From Sutcliffiella tianshenii (GTDB lineage: Bacteria; Bacillota; Bacilli; Bacillales; Bacillaceae_I): a stretch of 64,000 bases of DNA. The notes under the pieces were generated by a model that ran no database searches, was not told the DNA's origin, and was given only the letters and a program-made list of their open reading frames with translations. The translations under genes and the position numbers were made by a program. Of this stretch, positions 1 through 6,626 are shown one piece after another. The stretch is from positions 186,001 through 250,000 of the forward strand of contig NZ_JAFBED010000006.1 in assembly GCF_016908565.1 (NCBI RefSeq), read 5' to 3'. Numbering within the stretch: the first letter of the stretch is position 1; the number at the start of each line of letters is the position of its first letter.

Positions 1-1
1 C

Positions 2-328
2 ATCGGGAAGTACTGGATACCTGAATATGGTAACGCCGATAATCCTGAACAATTCCCTTTCCTTTATGCCTATTCACCGCTTCATAATGTCAAGGAAGGG
101 GTAAAGTATCCGCCGATTCTAATAGCCACGGCAGACAGCGATAACAGGGTAGTCCCGGCACACGCCAAAAAATTCACGGCGACTCTGAATGAAAAAGCGG
201 ATCCATCCACGACCGTCATCCTTCGCCTCGAAAAGAAAGCAGGCCACGGCCTTGGAAAACCAACATCGAAGCAGATCGATGAATGGGTGGACTTTTATGC
301 GTTTTTGGAGAAAGAGTTGAAAGAATAG
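2..328 (+). CDS. Prolyl oligopeptidase family (S9) serine peptidase, C-terminal part
   Basis: This is the last 108 codons of a gene that begins before the window. The visible part is the end of an alpha/beta-hydrolase catalytic domain. It contains the motif ATADSDNRVVPAHAKKF, where the Asp lies in the DxRV context typical of the S9 catalytic acid, and AGHGLGKPT, which supplies the catalytic His. The nucleophilic Ser lies upstream and is not visible. Enzymes of this family cleave short proline-containing peptides, usually in the cytoplasm. A strong terminator follows 17 bases after the stop, so this gene closes its own transcript. Family assignment is good; substrate is unknown. Confidence 0.85.
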   Translation: MGKYWIPEYGNADNPEQFPFLYAYSPLHNVKEGVKYPPILIATADSDNRVVPAHAKKFTATLNEKADPSTTVILRLEKKAGHGLGKPTSKQIDEWVDFYAFLEKELKE

Positions 329-344
329 GAAAGATACTTAACAG

Positions 345-389
345 AAATCGGGTGCCATTCTTATTTAAAAAGAATGGTGCCCGATTTTT
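345..389 (+). terminator. Rho-independent terminator of the S9 peptidase gene
   Basis: Arms at 345-362 and 370-387 pair over 18 positions with two G-U pairs when read on the + strand, and are followed by T residues. On the minus strand those two positions become A-C mismatches, so the hairpin is oriented for + strand transcripts. Confidence 0.85.
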
Positions 390-435
390 ATGTTTGTACA
401 ATTTTACTGATATACATATTTTTATTTTGGAATAG

Positions 436-461
436 TGTAACTTTTAATAAAGTGAGCCGTC
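436..461 (+). promoter_or_regulatory. ECF-type promoter, probably autoregulatory
   Basis: TGTAAC (436-441) is followed by 16 bases and then CGTC (458-461). An AAC-containing -35 with a CGTC-type -10 at 16-17 bases is the hallmark of ECF sigma promoters, and TGTAAC/CGWC is close to the Bacillus SigX pattern. It lies 50 bases upstream of the ECF sigma gene, so the sigma factor probably drives its own operon. Start-site mapping is needed for proof. Confidence 0.65.
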
Positions 462-510
462 TTTAAGGCAAGAAATTATTCATCAAGATTCTTTCGCTAG
501 AGAGGGGTGA

Positions 511-1047
511 ATGTACAACGTGCAGGAAGAAAAGGCAAAAGAGAAATTAAAAGAATGGTACCACCAGTATAGTGACGATATATTTCGATACATTTTGTTG
601 ATGATTGGGGATCATGAACGGGCAAAGGACTTGACCCATGATACGTTTCTGAAAGCCTATCATAGCCTTTCTTCCTTTAAAGGGGAAACGAGCGACAAAA
701 ATTGGCTGTACCGCATTGCCAGAAATGTCACCATTGATGATATGAGAAAAAGAAAGCCGTTGAGGTATTTGTTGGATTCCTTCGCATCGCTTACCTCCCA
801 AGATCCCTTGCCGGAAAATGTTGCACAATTGGGAGAGCGGGAGGAAGAGCTTTATCGTGCGCTCCAAGCAATAAAGCGTTCCTACCGGGAAGTGATCATT
901 TTGAGAAAAATAAAAGAGTTGACCATCAAAGAAACGGCAGAGGTCCTCAACTGGAGCGAAAACAAGGTGAAAGTAACTTTATTCAGGGGATTGGAGGCAT
1001 TAAAGAAACAAATGATAAAGGAGGGCTACAAGCATGAAACATACTGA
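511..1047 (+). CDS. RNA polymerase ECF sigma factor (sigma-70 family, SigX-like)
   Basis: This 178-residue protein has the size and two-domain layout of an ECF sigma factor. Region 2 lies around residues 15-75, with DIFRYILLMIGD, AKDLTHDTFLKAY and WLYRIARNVTIDDMRKRK. Region 4 lies around 110-170, with REVIILRKIKELTIKETAE and the helix-turn-helix SENKVKVTLFRGLEALKK. It recruits core polymerase to ECF promoters in response to envelope stress or another signal. A TGTAAC-N16-CGTC promoter lies just upstream, suggesting autoregulation. The ribosome-binding site (AGAGGGGTGA) touches ATG 511, so the in-frame GTG at 520 may be the true start. The next gene overlaps by 14 bases and looks like its anti-sigma factor. 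Confidence 0.9.
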   Translation: MYNVQEEKAKEKLKEWYHQYSDDIFRYILLMIGDHERAKDLTHDTFLKAYHSLSSFKGETSDKNWLYRIARNVTIDDMRKRKPLRYLLDSFASLTSQDPLPENVAQLGEREEELYRALQAIKRSYREVIILRKIKELTIKETAEVLNWSENKVKVTLFRGLEALKKQMIKEGYKHETY

Positions 1048-1798
1048 GGAAAGTGAATTTGATCGGGAGTTTAGAAGCTATGAGTCTATGGATATGATGG
1101 AGGCGGACAAACGGGAGGTTTTTTCCAGGCTGATGAATAGTGTGGAATTACCTCAGAAGAAAAGATTGTTCAGGGATGTTTTCAATCCTGTCGTTTCCGC
1201 TATTCTAGCAGCCGCATTTCTCATGGTTGGAGGTTATTTTGTAGCGAATCAGATCCTCCAGGAGGATCCTGTTCAACAATCAAGCCCGGCAGCGTATGAA
1301 GGGGTAGAGAAGCAGTTATCTGACACGTTCAACAAAGAGGTTATTATACCGAATCATCCTAAGTATCATGCGCAAATGATCTGGGTTCCATATTCGGGCT
1401 CATCTATGGGTGGGGGGACTTATGAAAGAGATAGACCACTAGGAGCAACAATTATATACAAGGCTGAAAGCAATACTTTGGATAATAAGGATCTTGAAAA
1501 ATTGAGGGAAATGGGCGACTTTGTTTACGGCAAACCTGTTATCAACCCTTTTAAAGATATCCATTCTGAAATAAGAGTAGATATTTCCAATGTGAATGCT
1601 ATTTCCGGCGAGGAGATAGATATTGAAGGCACAAGAGTCTATTATAAGGAAATAGAAATGGATACTGATAGATATATCAAATATAACTTTTTACTTAACC
1701 ACCTAACATATTCCTTTTCCCATAAAGTGACCGGACCAGAAACTCCAACAGAAGCAAGAGCATTTGTTACATCATTCCTGAAACAGGTAAACAAATGA
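1034..1798 (+). CDS. Putative membrane anti-sigma factor, partner of the ECF sigma
   Basis: This 254-residue protein is translationally coupled to the ECF sigma gene (14-base overlap, ribosome-binding site AAGGAGGG). It has an acidic, hydrophilic N-terminal region of about 50 residues, one transmembrane segment near 55-72 (VVSAILAAAFLMVGGYFVA), and a large presumably extracytoplasmic domain. This matches the usual single-pass anti-sigma layout, with sigma bound inside and a sensor outside. I see no zinc-binding ZAS motif (HxxxCxxC) and no recognisable named outer domain. The role rests on gene position and topology, not on a sequence family I can name. A terminator follows immediately. Confidence 0.65.
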   Translation: MKHTEESEFDREFRSYESMDMMEADKREVFSRLMNSVELPQKKRLFRDVFNPVVSAILAAAFLMVGGYFVANQILQEDPVQQSSPAAYEGVEKQLSDTFNKEVIIPNHPKYHAQMIWVPYSGSSMGGGTYERDRPLGATIIYKAESNTLDNKDLEKLREMGDFVYGKPVINPFKDIHSEIRVDISNVNAISGEEIDIEGTRVYYKEIEMDTDRYIKYNFLLNHLTYSFSHKVTGPETPTEARAFVTSFLKQVNK

Positions 1799-1828
1799 GC
1801 CAAGGGGCCAGTCCCCTTGGCTTTATTT
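1799..1828. terminator. Terminator between convergent genes
   Basis: GCCAAGGGG (1799-1807) pairs perfectly with CCCCTTGGC (1813-1821), followed by TTTATTT on the + strand. It lies between the convergent anti-sigma gene and the minus-strand membrane gene, so it may serve both. Confidence 0.8.
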
Positions 1829-2287
1829 GGCGTTATTTTTGTTTGCATCAAACATATTTTCCGAAACCTTATTCAGCTTTGCCAGGAATCGGTTGAAGCC
1901 GAAGCCGATGAAGAAGGCGATGCTGATTTCAGCATAAGGGTGGGCCTCGTTATGGTTGGTGAATTCTATGAATAGGATGCCACTTTGAATCAAGGTCACT
2001 GCAATCACTGCTGTACCTGTCGCAAAGAACGGGTAGAAGATATACATGATCCACTCTCTGTGGTTGTGAAGTTCATCCTTCATATAGTGGGTGCAGAACA
2101 TATAGAGATGCCTCAGCGAACCACCGATTGCCCCTGCAAAGAAATAATAGAGAAGCTGCTCCATTCCCGCGACTTCCGGTAAAGCTTTTACGAGTTGCCC
2201 TGTCCAGAGGAAACCGACTGCGATGAAACTCCCGAAGAACAGAAGGAATAGGTACGTGAGAATCACTGCAATTAACCAGTTTTTCAC
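1823..2287 (-). CDS. Small membrane protein of unknown function
   Basis: The protein has about 154 residues with roughly four hydrophobic segments: near the N-terminus, around LLYYFFAGAIGG, around MYIFYPFFATGTAVIAVTLI, and near ISIAFFIGFGF. I do not recognise the family. The start is set by the ribosome-binding site: an ATG exists at 2302, but it lies inside the strong signal GGAGGTGAT (2300-2292), so translation should begin at the GTG at 2287-2285, seven residues into an otherwise unbroken frame. It is transcribed alone, convergent with the sigma/anti-sigma operon. Confidence 0.65.
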   Translation of the reverse strand: MKNWLIAVILTYLFLLFFGSFIAVGFLWTGQLVKALPEVAGMEQLLYYFFAGAIGGSLRHLYMFCTHYMKDELHNHREWIMYIFYPFFATGTAVIAVTLIQSGILFIEFTNHNEAHPYAEISIAFFIGFGFNRFLAKLNKVSENMFDANKNNAK

Positions 2288-2425
2288 GATAATCACCTCC
2301 ATGTATCCTATGGGAGAAAATATATTTCGTTACTTTCTTGCATCGAACAAGCAATCTAATACAAAATAAGGAAGATTTCTGCTATTGTAGAAGCAAGTGG
2401 ACGTGAACTGACAGGAGTGAGAGGC

Positions 2426-2905
2426 ATGTTCTGGAAAAAGAAAAACATATCAGAACAAAAGAAAACTGAGATCATTGATATGGAAGAGATAAACGGACAG
2501 ACGAAAAACAAAGCAGCTGAATATCTCAAAGATATGAACAAGCTTAAAAACCTGCTAAGAAGAGCGGAAAATAAAGCAAAGAAAAAAGAAGAAGACATAG
2601 GATTTGTCCAAGAAACATGGGAAAGCCTGAAAACGATGTTTGAGCTTGTGAAGGCGTATATAAAAGGTGATTACAGGAACATTCCCTACGGCTCCCTCTT
2701 AATGATTGTCGGAGCCATCCTTTATTTTGTGATGCCGCTTGATACCATACCCGATGCGATGGTTGCACTCGGATTTACCGATGATGCAGCGGTAATTGCA
2801 CTTACCCTTAGGAAGGTGAAGAAGGACATCGATAAATTCGTGGAGTGGAAGCAGGAGAATGAAGTGCTTCCCCCGGAAGAAGGTGATGCAAATGAGTCAA
2901 CTTAA
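2426..2905 (+). CDS. DUF1232 (YkvA-like) membrane-associated protein
   Basis: The protein has about 159 residues. The first 75 are very charged (Lys/Glu-rich, probably helical), followed by the DUF1232 signature: GDYRNIPYGS, a hydrophobic stretch LLMIVGAILYFVMPLDTIPD, then LGFTDDAAVIALTLRKVKKD. The Pro-x-Asp-xx-Pro-Asp and DDAAV elements are typical of the YkvA family, whose function is not established. An upstream in-frame GTG (2417) lies within the ribosome-binding site ACAGGAG, so ATG 2426 is preferred. The next small gene overlaps its end by 14 bases, so the two are translationally coupled. Confidence 0.85.
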   Translation: MFWKKKNISEQKKTEIIDMEEINGQTKNKAAEYLKDMNKLKNLLRRAENKAKKKEEDIGFVQETWESLKTMFELVKAYIKGDYRNIPYGSLLMIVGAILYFVMPLDTIPDAMVALGFTDDAAVIALTLRKVKKDIDKFVEWKQENEVLPPEEGDANEST

Positions 2906-3071
2906 TGAGGAAAGCTATGAAAAAGCGATGCTTAATGCAAAAGCATCCATGGAGCTTTCTGGGTTTTCCATAACTGAAGAACATCTGGAACTGGTGCGGG
3001 CTAAACTGAAAGGTGAAATAACAGAAGAAGAGTTTTTGAAAATAGCGCTGGAAAAAGCGAAAGAGAAATAG
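2892..3071 (+). CDS. Small antitoxin VbhA-like domain protein
   Basis: This 59-residue protein has the pattern NAKASMEL, then [21 protein letters not shown], then a helical Lys-rich tail. This is the three-helix layout of the VbhA/Fic-inhibitor small proteins that often carry the GEIT-EEF motif. In true Fic inhibitors the first helix has (S/T)xxxE(G/N); here the aligned residues read S-M-E-L-S-G, so the key Glu is a Ser. No Fic toxin gene lies nearby. It starts at ATG 2892 after GAAGGTGAT and overlaps the DUF1232 gene. The fold assignment is by eye and moderate; antitoxin activity is doubtful. Confidence 0.6.
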   Translation: MSQLNEESYEKAMLNAKASMELSGFSITEEHLELVRAKLKGEITEEEFLKIALEKAKEK

Positions 3072-3103
3072 CACAACGTTTTCACCAAGGGGGACTTAAT
3101 TTT

Positions 3104-4165
3104 ATGGAACTAGGAATAAGTACGTTCGTCGAAACAACACCAGATCCCATTACGGGAGAAGTGATCAGCCATGCTCAGCGAATTAGAGAGGTGGTGGAGG
3201 AGATTGTCCTGGCAGATCAGGTAGGATTGGATGTTTTCGGGGTGGGCGAGCATCATCGGGAAGATTTTGCCGCTTCTTCTCCAGCAATGCTTCTTGCCGC
3301 GGCTGCGTCACAGACAAAACGAATCCGGCTGACAAGTGCAGTAACGGTGCTATCTTCCGCAGATCCGGTTCGTGTGTTCCAGGACTTTGCGACGCTTGAT
3401 GCCATTTCAAACGGCAGGGCGGAGATCATGGCAGGCAGAGGCTCTTTTATCGAATCCTTCCCGCTCTTTGGTTTTGATTTGAAGGATTATGATGAACTGT
3501 TCGAAGAGAATCTGGAACTGCTGTTGAAAATACGTGAATCGGAAAAGGTCACATGGCGAGGCGGCCATCGACCTGCAATATATAATCTAGGAGTATATCC
3601 GAGACCTGTCCAGGATCCGTTGCCGGTGTGGATAGGCAGTGGCGGTAATGCCGAATCGGTAGTACGTGCCGGAATGCTCGGTCTGCCGCTAGTGCTCGCC
3701 ATCATAGGTGGCAGCCCTGAACACTTCAAACCGCTCGTCAAGCTATATAAGCGGGCAGCAAGCCGGGCGGGTCATGATGTTTCCAAGCTTCCGGTTGCGT
3801 CACATTCCCATGGTTTTATTGCAGAAACAACAGAAGTGGCTGCGGATAAATTCTTCCCTTCCACTCAATATGTGATGAATAAACTCGGCCGAGAACGCGG
3901 GTGGGGTAGATATGAACGGGCCACATTTGATGCGGCCAGAAGCTTTGACGGTGCCCTTTATGTAGGAGATCCGGATACGGTTGCTGCAAAAATCATCCAC
4001 CTCCGCAAGAACGTCGGCATCACGCGCTTCATGATCCACATTCCGGTTGGCACAATGCCACATGATGATGTTATGAATGCCATCGAGCTTTTCGGAAAAG
4101 AGGTAGCACCTAAGGTTCGGGAGGCAGTGGAAAAATGGGAAGCTGATGAAGGGAACCTTGGATAA
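3104..4165 (+). CDS. LLM-class flavin-dependent oxidoreductase (luciferase-like)
   Basis: This 353-residue TIM-barrel protein belongs to the bacterial luciferase-like monooxygenase family. Diagnostic segments are the N-terminal [14 protein letters not shown], the [23 protein letters not shown] block, [42 protein letters not shown], and [18 protein letters not shown] in the flavin phosphate-binding region. Such enzymes use reduced FMN and O2 to oxidise organic substrates; the actual substrate cannot be read from the sequence. It has a good ribosome-binding site (AAGGGGGACT) and is about normal length. It stands alone, following the small coupled pair. Confidence 0.9.
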   Translation: MELGISTFVETTPDPITGEVISHAQRIREVVEEIVLADQVGLDVFGVGEHHREDFAASSPAMLLAAAASQTKRIRLTSAVTVLSSADPVRVFQDFATLDAISNGRAEIMAGRGSFIESFPLFGFDLKDYDELFEENLELLLKIRESEKVTWRGGHRPAIYNLGVYPRPVQDPLPVWIGSGGNAESVVRAGMLGLPLVLAIIGGSPEHFKPLVKLYKRAASRAGHDVSKLPVASHSHGFIAETTEVAADKFFPSTQYVMNKLGRERGWGRYERATFDAARSFDGALYVGDPDTVAAKIIHLRKNVGITRFMIHIPVGTMPHDDVMNAIELFGKEVAPKVREAVEKWEADEGNLG

Positions 4166-4167
4166 AT

Positions 4168-4353
4168 ATGTTCAATTCAGAGGGATTAATGAACATTCCT
4201 GGTATTTTCTTTGTTGTCATCATATTATATCTGTTTCGTATTGTTTTTGATAAAAAGTACACTAGGAAGTACTGGGAGGTTTGTCTTGATGTAGGAGTCA
4301 CTTTTCTGATGATTATTATCTTCCAATACTTTATGAAGTGGCTTTTTTTCTAA
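4168..4353 (+). CDS. Small two-helix membrane protein
   Basis: The frame encodes 61 residues, or 54 if translation begins at ATG 4189, which has a better though close ribosome-binding site (AGAGGG, 4 bases away). Two hydrophobic segments (IPGIFFVVIILYLFRIVF and DVGVTFLMIIIFQYFMKWLFF) flank a short basic loop, KKYTRKYWE. There is no recognisable family. It begins two bases after the luciferase-like gene stops, so it may be co-translated with it. It could be an unannotated small membrane protein or a chance frame; the regular topology favours a real gene. Confidence 0.5.
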   Translation: MFNSEGLMNIPGIFFVVIILYLFRIVFDKKYTRKYWEVCLDVGVTFLMIIIFQYFMKWLFF

Positions 4354-4361
4354 AAAACTTC

Positions 4362-4391
4362 TTGACTACCAATTTCACTTTTCTGTATGTT
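4362..4391 (+). promoter_or_regulatory. Sigma-A-type promoter, copy 1 of a duplicated control region
   Basis: TTGACT (4362-4367), an 18-base spacer and TATGTT (4386-4391). The promoter and flanks closely match those at 5469-5498 in front of the YhfZ-like regulator, with the same -35 and the same spacing. Here it leads straight into the hairpin at 4402-4445, with no gene between. Confidence 0.6.
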
Positions 4392-4401
4392 GTATATATA
4401 A

Positions 4402-4445
4402 AAGAACACTACATGTCTGATCGATAGCCTGTAGTGTTTCTTTTT
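4402..4445 (+). terminator. Hairpin terminator directly downstream of the copy-1 promoter
   Basis: AACACTACA (4405-4413) pairs with TGTAGTGTT (4430-4438), followed by TCTTTTTA. The terminator behind the regulator at 6426-6460 has related arms (ACGCTAC/GTAGTGT plus TCTCTTTT). It would stop a transcript only about 40 bases long. Confidence 0.7.
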
Positions 4446-4453
4446 ATCTGATA

Positions 4454-4467
4454 TCGAAACGTTTCGA
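4454..4467. promoter_or_regulatory. Palindromic operator TCGAAACGTTTCGA upstream of oxygenase 1
   Basis: A perfect 14-base palindrome whose GAAACGTTTC core recurs at 6472-6481 upstream of the second oxygenase gene. The central CG and symmetric half-sites resemble LacI-family operators. The binding protein is not known; the YhfZ-like regulator encoded between the two genes is one candidate. Confidence 0.6.
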
Positions 4468-4472
4468 CTTAA

Positions 4473-4487
4473 TTGTAAGCGGTTTAA
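4473..4487 (+). promoter_or_regulatory. Candidate cre box (CcpA site)
   Basis: TTGTAAGCGGTTTAA matches the Bacillus cre consensus WTGNAARCGNWWWCA at all but one position (A for C at position 14). It lies 18 bases before the oxygenase 1 start, suggesting carbon catabolite repression. Confidence 0.6.
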
Positions 4488-4505
4488 TTACGGGGAGGGT
4501 ATACA

Positions 4506-5342
4506 ATGATCATTCAATTAACAGAGCAGGAAAAGGCAAACAGAAAATTAGATCCGAAAACATTGGCAATTGCTGTGGAGCAGGTCAAGGCAAATGGGTA
4601 TATTGTGTTTGATAGTGTGATTCCAGAAGAAAAGATTACAAATATCCGTAACCATTTCGATCCTTTGTTCGATGAGTTCATCGAGCGCAAGGGATATAAT
4701 ACAGGAACGAATCGTGCGCAGATGTTCCTTCCTTTCATGGAGCCATTCATTGACGAGGATGTGATCTGCCATCCGATAGCGACTGCGGTCATTGATGAGT
4801 TGCTTGGAAAATGGAATCATTGTAACTACTTTGCATCCGATACGCCGATGCCTGGTTCCGACTATCAGAATGCACATTGCGATATCATGCCGCTTTTCCC
4901 AGAATTGGCGATCCCGCTGCCGGCCTTCAGTCTTGTTCTGAATATCCCATTGGTGGAGGTGACAGAAGAAAATGGACCGCTAGAGGTATGGCCAGGTGGG
5001 ACGCATCAGAACCCGGACCGAGCGAACCACGATACTTTGGATAACTCGGTGAATCCTCATATGCATATCGTACGGGCTGCGGAACATATGTATTCCGAAA
5101 AGGTGTACATGAAAGCAGGCTCCGTCGTGATCCGTGATATCCGCATGTGGCACCGCGGAACACCGAACAAATCCGATTACCGCCGGACAAACCTAGCGAT
5201 GATTTTCAACAGAAGCTGGTATGGTGCAGGCTCGTCCATTGATATCCCTCAGGAAACCTACGAAAAGCTACCGGAAAAGGCAAAAGAGCTATATCGCATG
5301 GAGAAAATCGGCAGCAAGGTGAAGATGCCGTGGGAATGGTAA
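4506..5342 (+). CDS. Phytanoyl-CoA dioxygenase (PhyH) family protein, copy 1
   Basis: This 278-residue protein is predicted to be a non-haem Fe(II)/2-oxoglutarate-dependent oxygenase. The iron facial triad is visible as His124-x-Asp126 (QNAHCD) and His216 (MWHRGTPN), with nearby Arg218 or Arg226/227 able to bind 2-oxoglutarate. These enzymes hydroxylate or oxidatively cleave small molecules using O2. Length is normal for the family. It is very similar throughout to the protein at 6627-7460, while many codons differ at third positions, so the duplication is not recent. The ribosome-binding site is GGGGAGGG. A palindromic operator and a cre-like box lie just upstream. Substrate is unknown; the locus points to a sugar or polyol derivative. 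Confidence 0.85.
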   Translation: MIIQLTEQEKANRKLDPKTLAIAVEQVKANGYIVFDSVIPEEKITNIRNHFDPLFDEFIERKGYNTGTNRAQMFLPFMEPFIDEDVICHPIATAVIDELLGKWNHCNYFASDTPMPGSDYQNAHCDIMPLFPELAIPLPAFSLVLNIPLVEVTEENGPLEVWPGGTHQNPDRANHDTLDNSVNPHMHIVRAAEHMYSEKVYMKAGSVVIRDIRMWHRGTPNKSDYRRTNLAMIFNRSWYGAGSSIDIPQETYEKLPEKAKELYRMEKIGSKVKMPWEW

Positions 5343-5357
5343 GATAGAATTTTGTAA

Positions 5358-5389
5358 AAGCTCGAGACGCTGAATCGTTTCGGGCTTTT
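5358..5389 (+). terminator. Terminator of oxygenase 1 gene
   Basis: AAGCTCGAGACG (5358-5369) pairs with CGTTTCGGGCTT (5376-5387) over 12 positions including two G-U pairs, followed by a short T-run (TT at 5388-5389, then CATAT). Confidence 0.75.
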
Positions 5390-5419
5390 CATATATTTCC
5401 AAAGATCCCTCAAATACTA

Positions 5420-5433
5420 TCGTTAAATAACGA
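5420..5433. promoter_or_regulatory. Inverted repeat TCGTTA-AA-TAACGA upstream of the regulator
   Basis: A six-base perfect inverted repeat with a two-base centre lies 35 bases before the -35 of the regulator promoter. It may be an operator for self-regulation, though A/T-rich chance symmetry is possible. Confidence 0.35.
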
Positions 5434-5468
5434 ATATTTTAATAATTCTATTTTTTCTAAAAAAGACC

Positions 5469-5498
5469 TTGACTTTAATTTTCATTTTTCTGTATATT
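5469..5498 (+). promoter_or_regulatory. Promoter of the YhfZ-like regulator
   Basis: TTGACT (5469-5474), an 18-base spacer and TATATT (5493-5498). The expected start site falls at about 5505, which is the start codon itself, so the message may be leaderless. The same arrangement recurs at 4362-4391. Confidence 0.65.
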
Positions 5499-5504
5499 GA
5501 AAAT

Positions 5505-6425
5505 ATGAAAACTTTAAACTCTAAAATTTCAGATTTGACAAAGGGTATTGCCGGTGAATTGCTGGCATGTCAACTTGGGCAAAAGATCCCCACAACTCAT
5601 GAGTTAGCAAACAAGTTTTCTGTCGGTTATGGAACCATCGAAAAAGCCATGACAGCTTTAAAGGAGATGGAAGCAGTCAAAGTTCAGCCAAAAGGGCAAA
5701 TGGGAACTTACTTATTGGAGAAAAATTCTGCTGCATTGTGGTCCATTATGGATTCCGGGCCGATTAGAGGATCGCTGCCATTGCCAAATACACTTGAATT
5801 TCAAGGGCTGGCAACAGGGTTGACTGTATCATTGAAAGAAAAGAATGTAGATTGCAGCTTTTCCGTTAAGAACGGGGCAAAGCTGAGGATCAATGAATTG
5901 TTGAACAACCAATGTGACTTTGTACTCTGCTCTCATCAAGCGGCAGTCTGGGGACGTGGATTATATGATAACCTGATGGTACTCGGTTCGTTTGACGACA
6001 AGAGCTATTATGGGGATATGATCATCCTATGTGGGAAAAATGCCCCGGAAGACATGAGTGAATGGAAGGTCGGGGTGGACGAAACCTCCCTGGATCACAT
6101 CGAGTTTACGAATACTATTTTTGAAAAGAACAAAAAGGTCAAGGTCATGTATATGCACAGTCCCTATCTCATTGCTGATGGTGTGATTGATGCAGCGGTT
6201 TGGCATAGCTCCCAGCTCGTACCAACCATGCTGATTGATACGCTGACATTCCGCGAAGTTGACTATGAAGGTAAAAGGCAGGGAGTGAATAGCATGGCAG
6301 GTGCTATCCTTGTAAACAAGGATAGAGGAGATGTAGTTTCATTATTGGAGGAATTATGTGATATCGAACGGATCCTCGAGATACAAAAAGAGGTCATTGC
6401 GAGAAAGAGAAGTCCTTATTACTAA
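5505..6425 (+). CDS. GntR/YhfZ-type transcriptional regulator
   Basis: This protein of about 306 residues has an N-terminal winged helix (IPTTHELANKFSVGYGTIEKAMTALKEM, a GntR-like DNA-recognition region). The rest is a C-terminal ligand-binding domain resembling a periplasmic-binding-protein fold of the YhfZ family. In E. coli, yhfZ sits in an operon with php, a phosphotriesterase homologue, and this locus also encodes a phosphotriesterase-like protein (14372-15343). ATG 5505 is chosen because the longer frame from TTG 5469 would start inside the promoter. There is no ribosome-binding site, and the -10 ends six bases before the ATG, so translation may be leaderless. It probably controls the oxygenases and the downstream catabolic genes. 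Confidence 0.8.
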   Translation: MKTLNSKISDLTKGIAGELLACQLGQKIPTTHELANKFSVGYGTIEKAMTALKEMEAVKVQPKGQMGTYLLEKNSAALWSIMDSGPIRGSLPLPNTLEFQGLATGLTVSLKEKNVDCSFSVKNGAKLRINELLNNQCDFVLCSHQAAVWGRGLYDNLMVLGSFDDKSYYGDMIILCGKNAPEDMSEWKVGVDETSLDHIEFTNTIFEKNKKVKVMYMHSPYLIADGVIDAAVWHSSQLVPTMLIDTLTFREVDYEGKRQGVNSMAGAILVNKDRGDVVSLLEELCDIERILEIQKEVIARKRSPYY

Positions 6426-6460
6426 ACGCTACTTGTTTCATTACATGTAGTGTCTCTTTT
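6426..6460 (+). terminator. Terminator of the regulator gene
   Basis: ACGCTACTTGT (6426-6436) pairs with ACATGTAGTGT (6443-6453) with one mismatch, followed by CTCTTTT. It is related in sequence to the hairpin at 4402-4445. Confidence 0.6.
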
Positions 6461-6469
6461 AAAAGCTCA

Positions 6470-6482
6470 TCGAAACGTTTCT
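6470..6482. promoter_or_regulatory. Palindromic operator GAAACGTTTC upstream of oxygenase 2
   Basis: TCGAAACGTTTCT shares the full GAAACGTTTC palindrome and its 5' flank (ATCG) with the site at 4454-4467 upstream of oxygenase 1. Conservation of the same element before both paralogues supports a regulatory role. Confidence 0.6.
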
Positions 6483-6518
6483 ATATTTCAGTCGGAAGTA
6501 AAAAATTTTTGAGTGTAA

Positions 6519-6533
6519 ATGAAAGCGTTTTAT
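6519..6533 (+). promoter_or_regulatory. Candidate cre box upstream of oxygenase 2
   Basis: ATGAAAGCGTTTTAT matches 13 of 15 positions of the cre consensus, differing at the last two. It lies downstream of the palindrome, as in copy 1, but further (about 95 bases) from the start codon. Confidence 0.5.
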
Positions 6534-6626
6534 TAAAACAGTAAATTAATAAAAGCTGAAACAAAAGGCTTTTATATACATCATCATGGAACCTACATAG
6601 AAAACTCAAAACTTGGAGGGAATACG

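Noticed and set aside
3070-3095. cre box at ACAACGTTTTCA before the luciferase-like gene
   Set aside because: Too many mismatches to the consensus on either strand.
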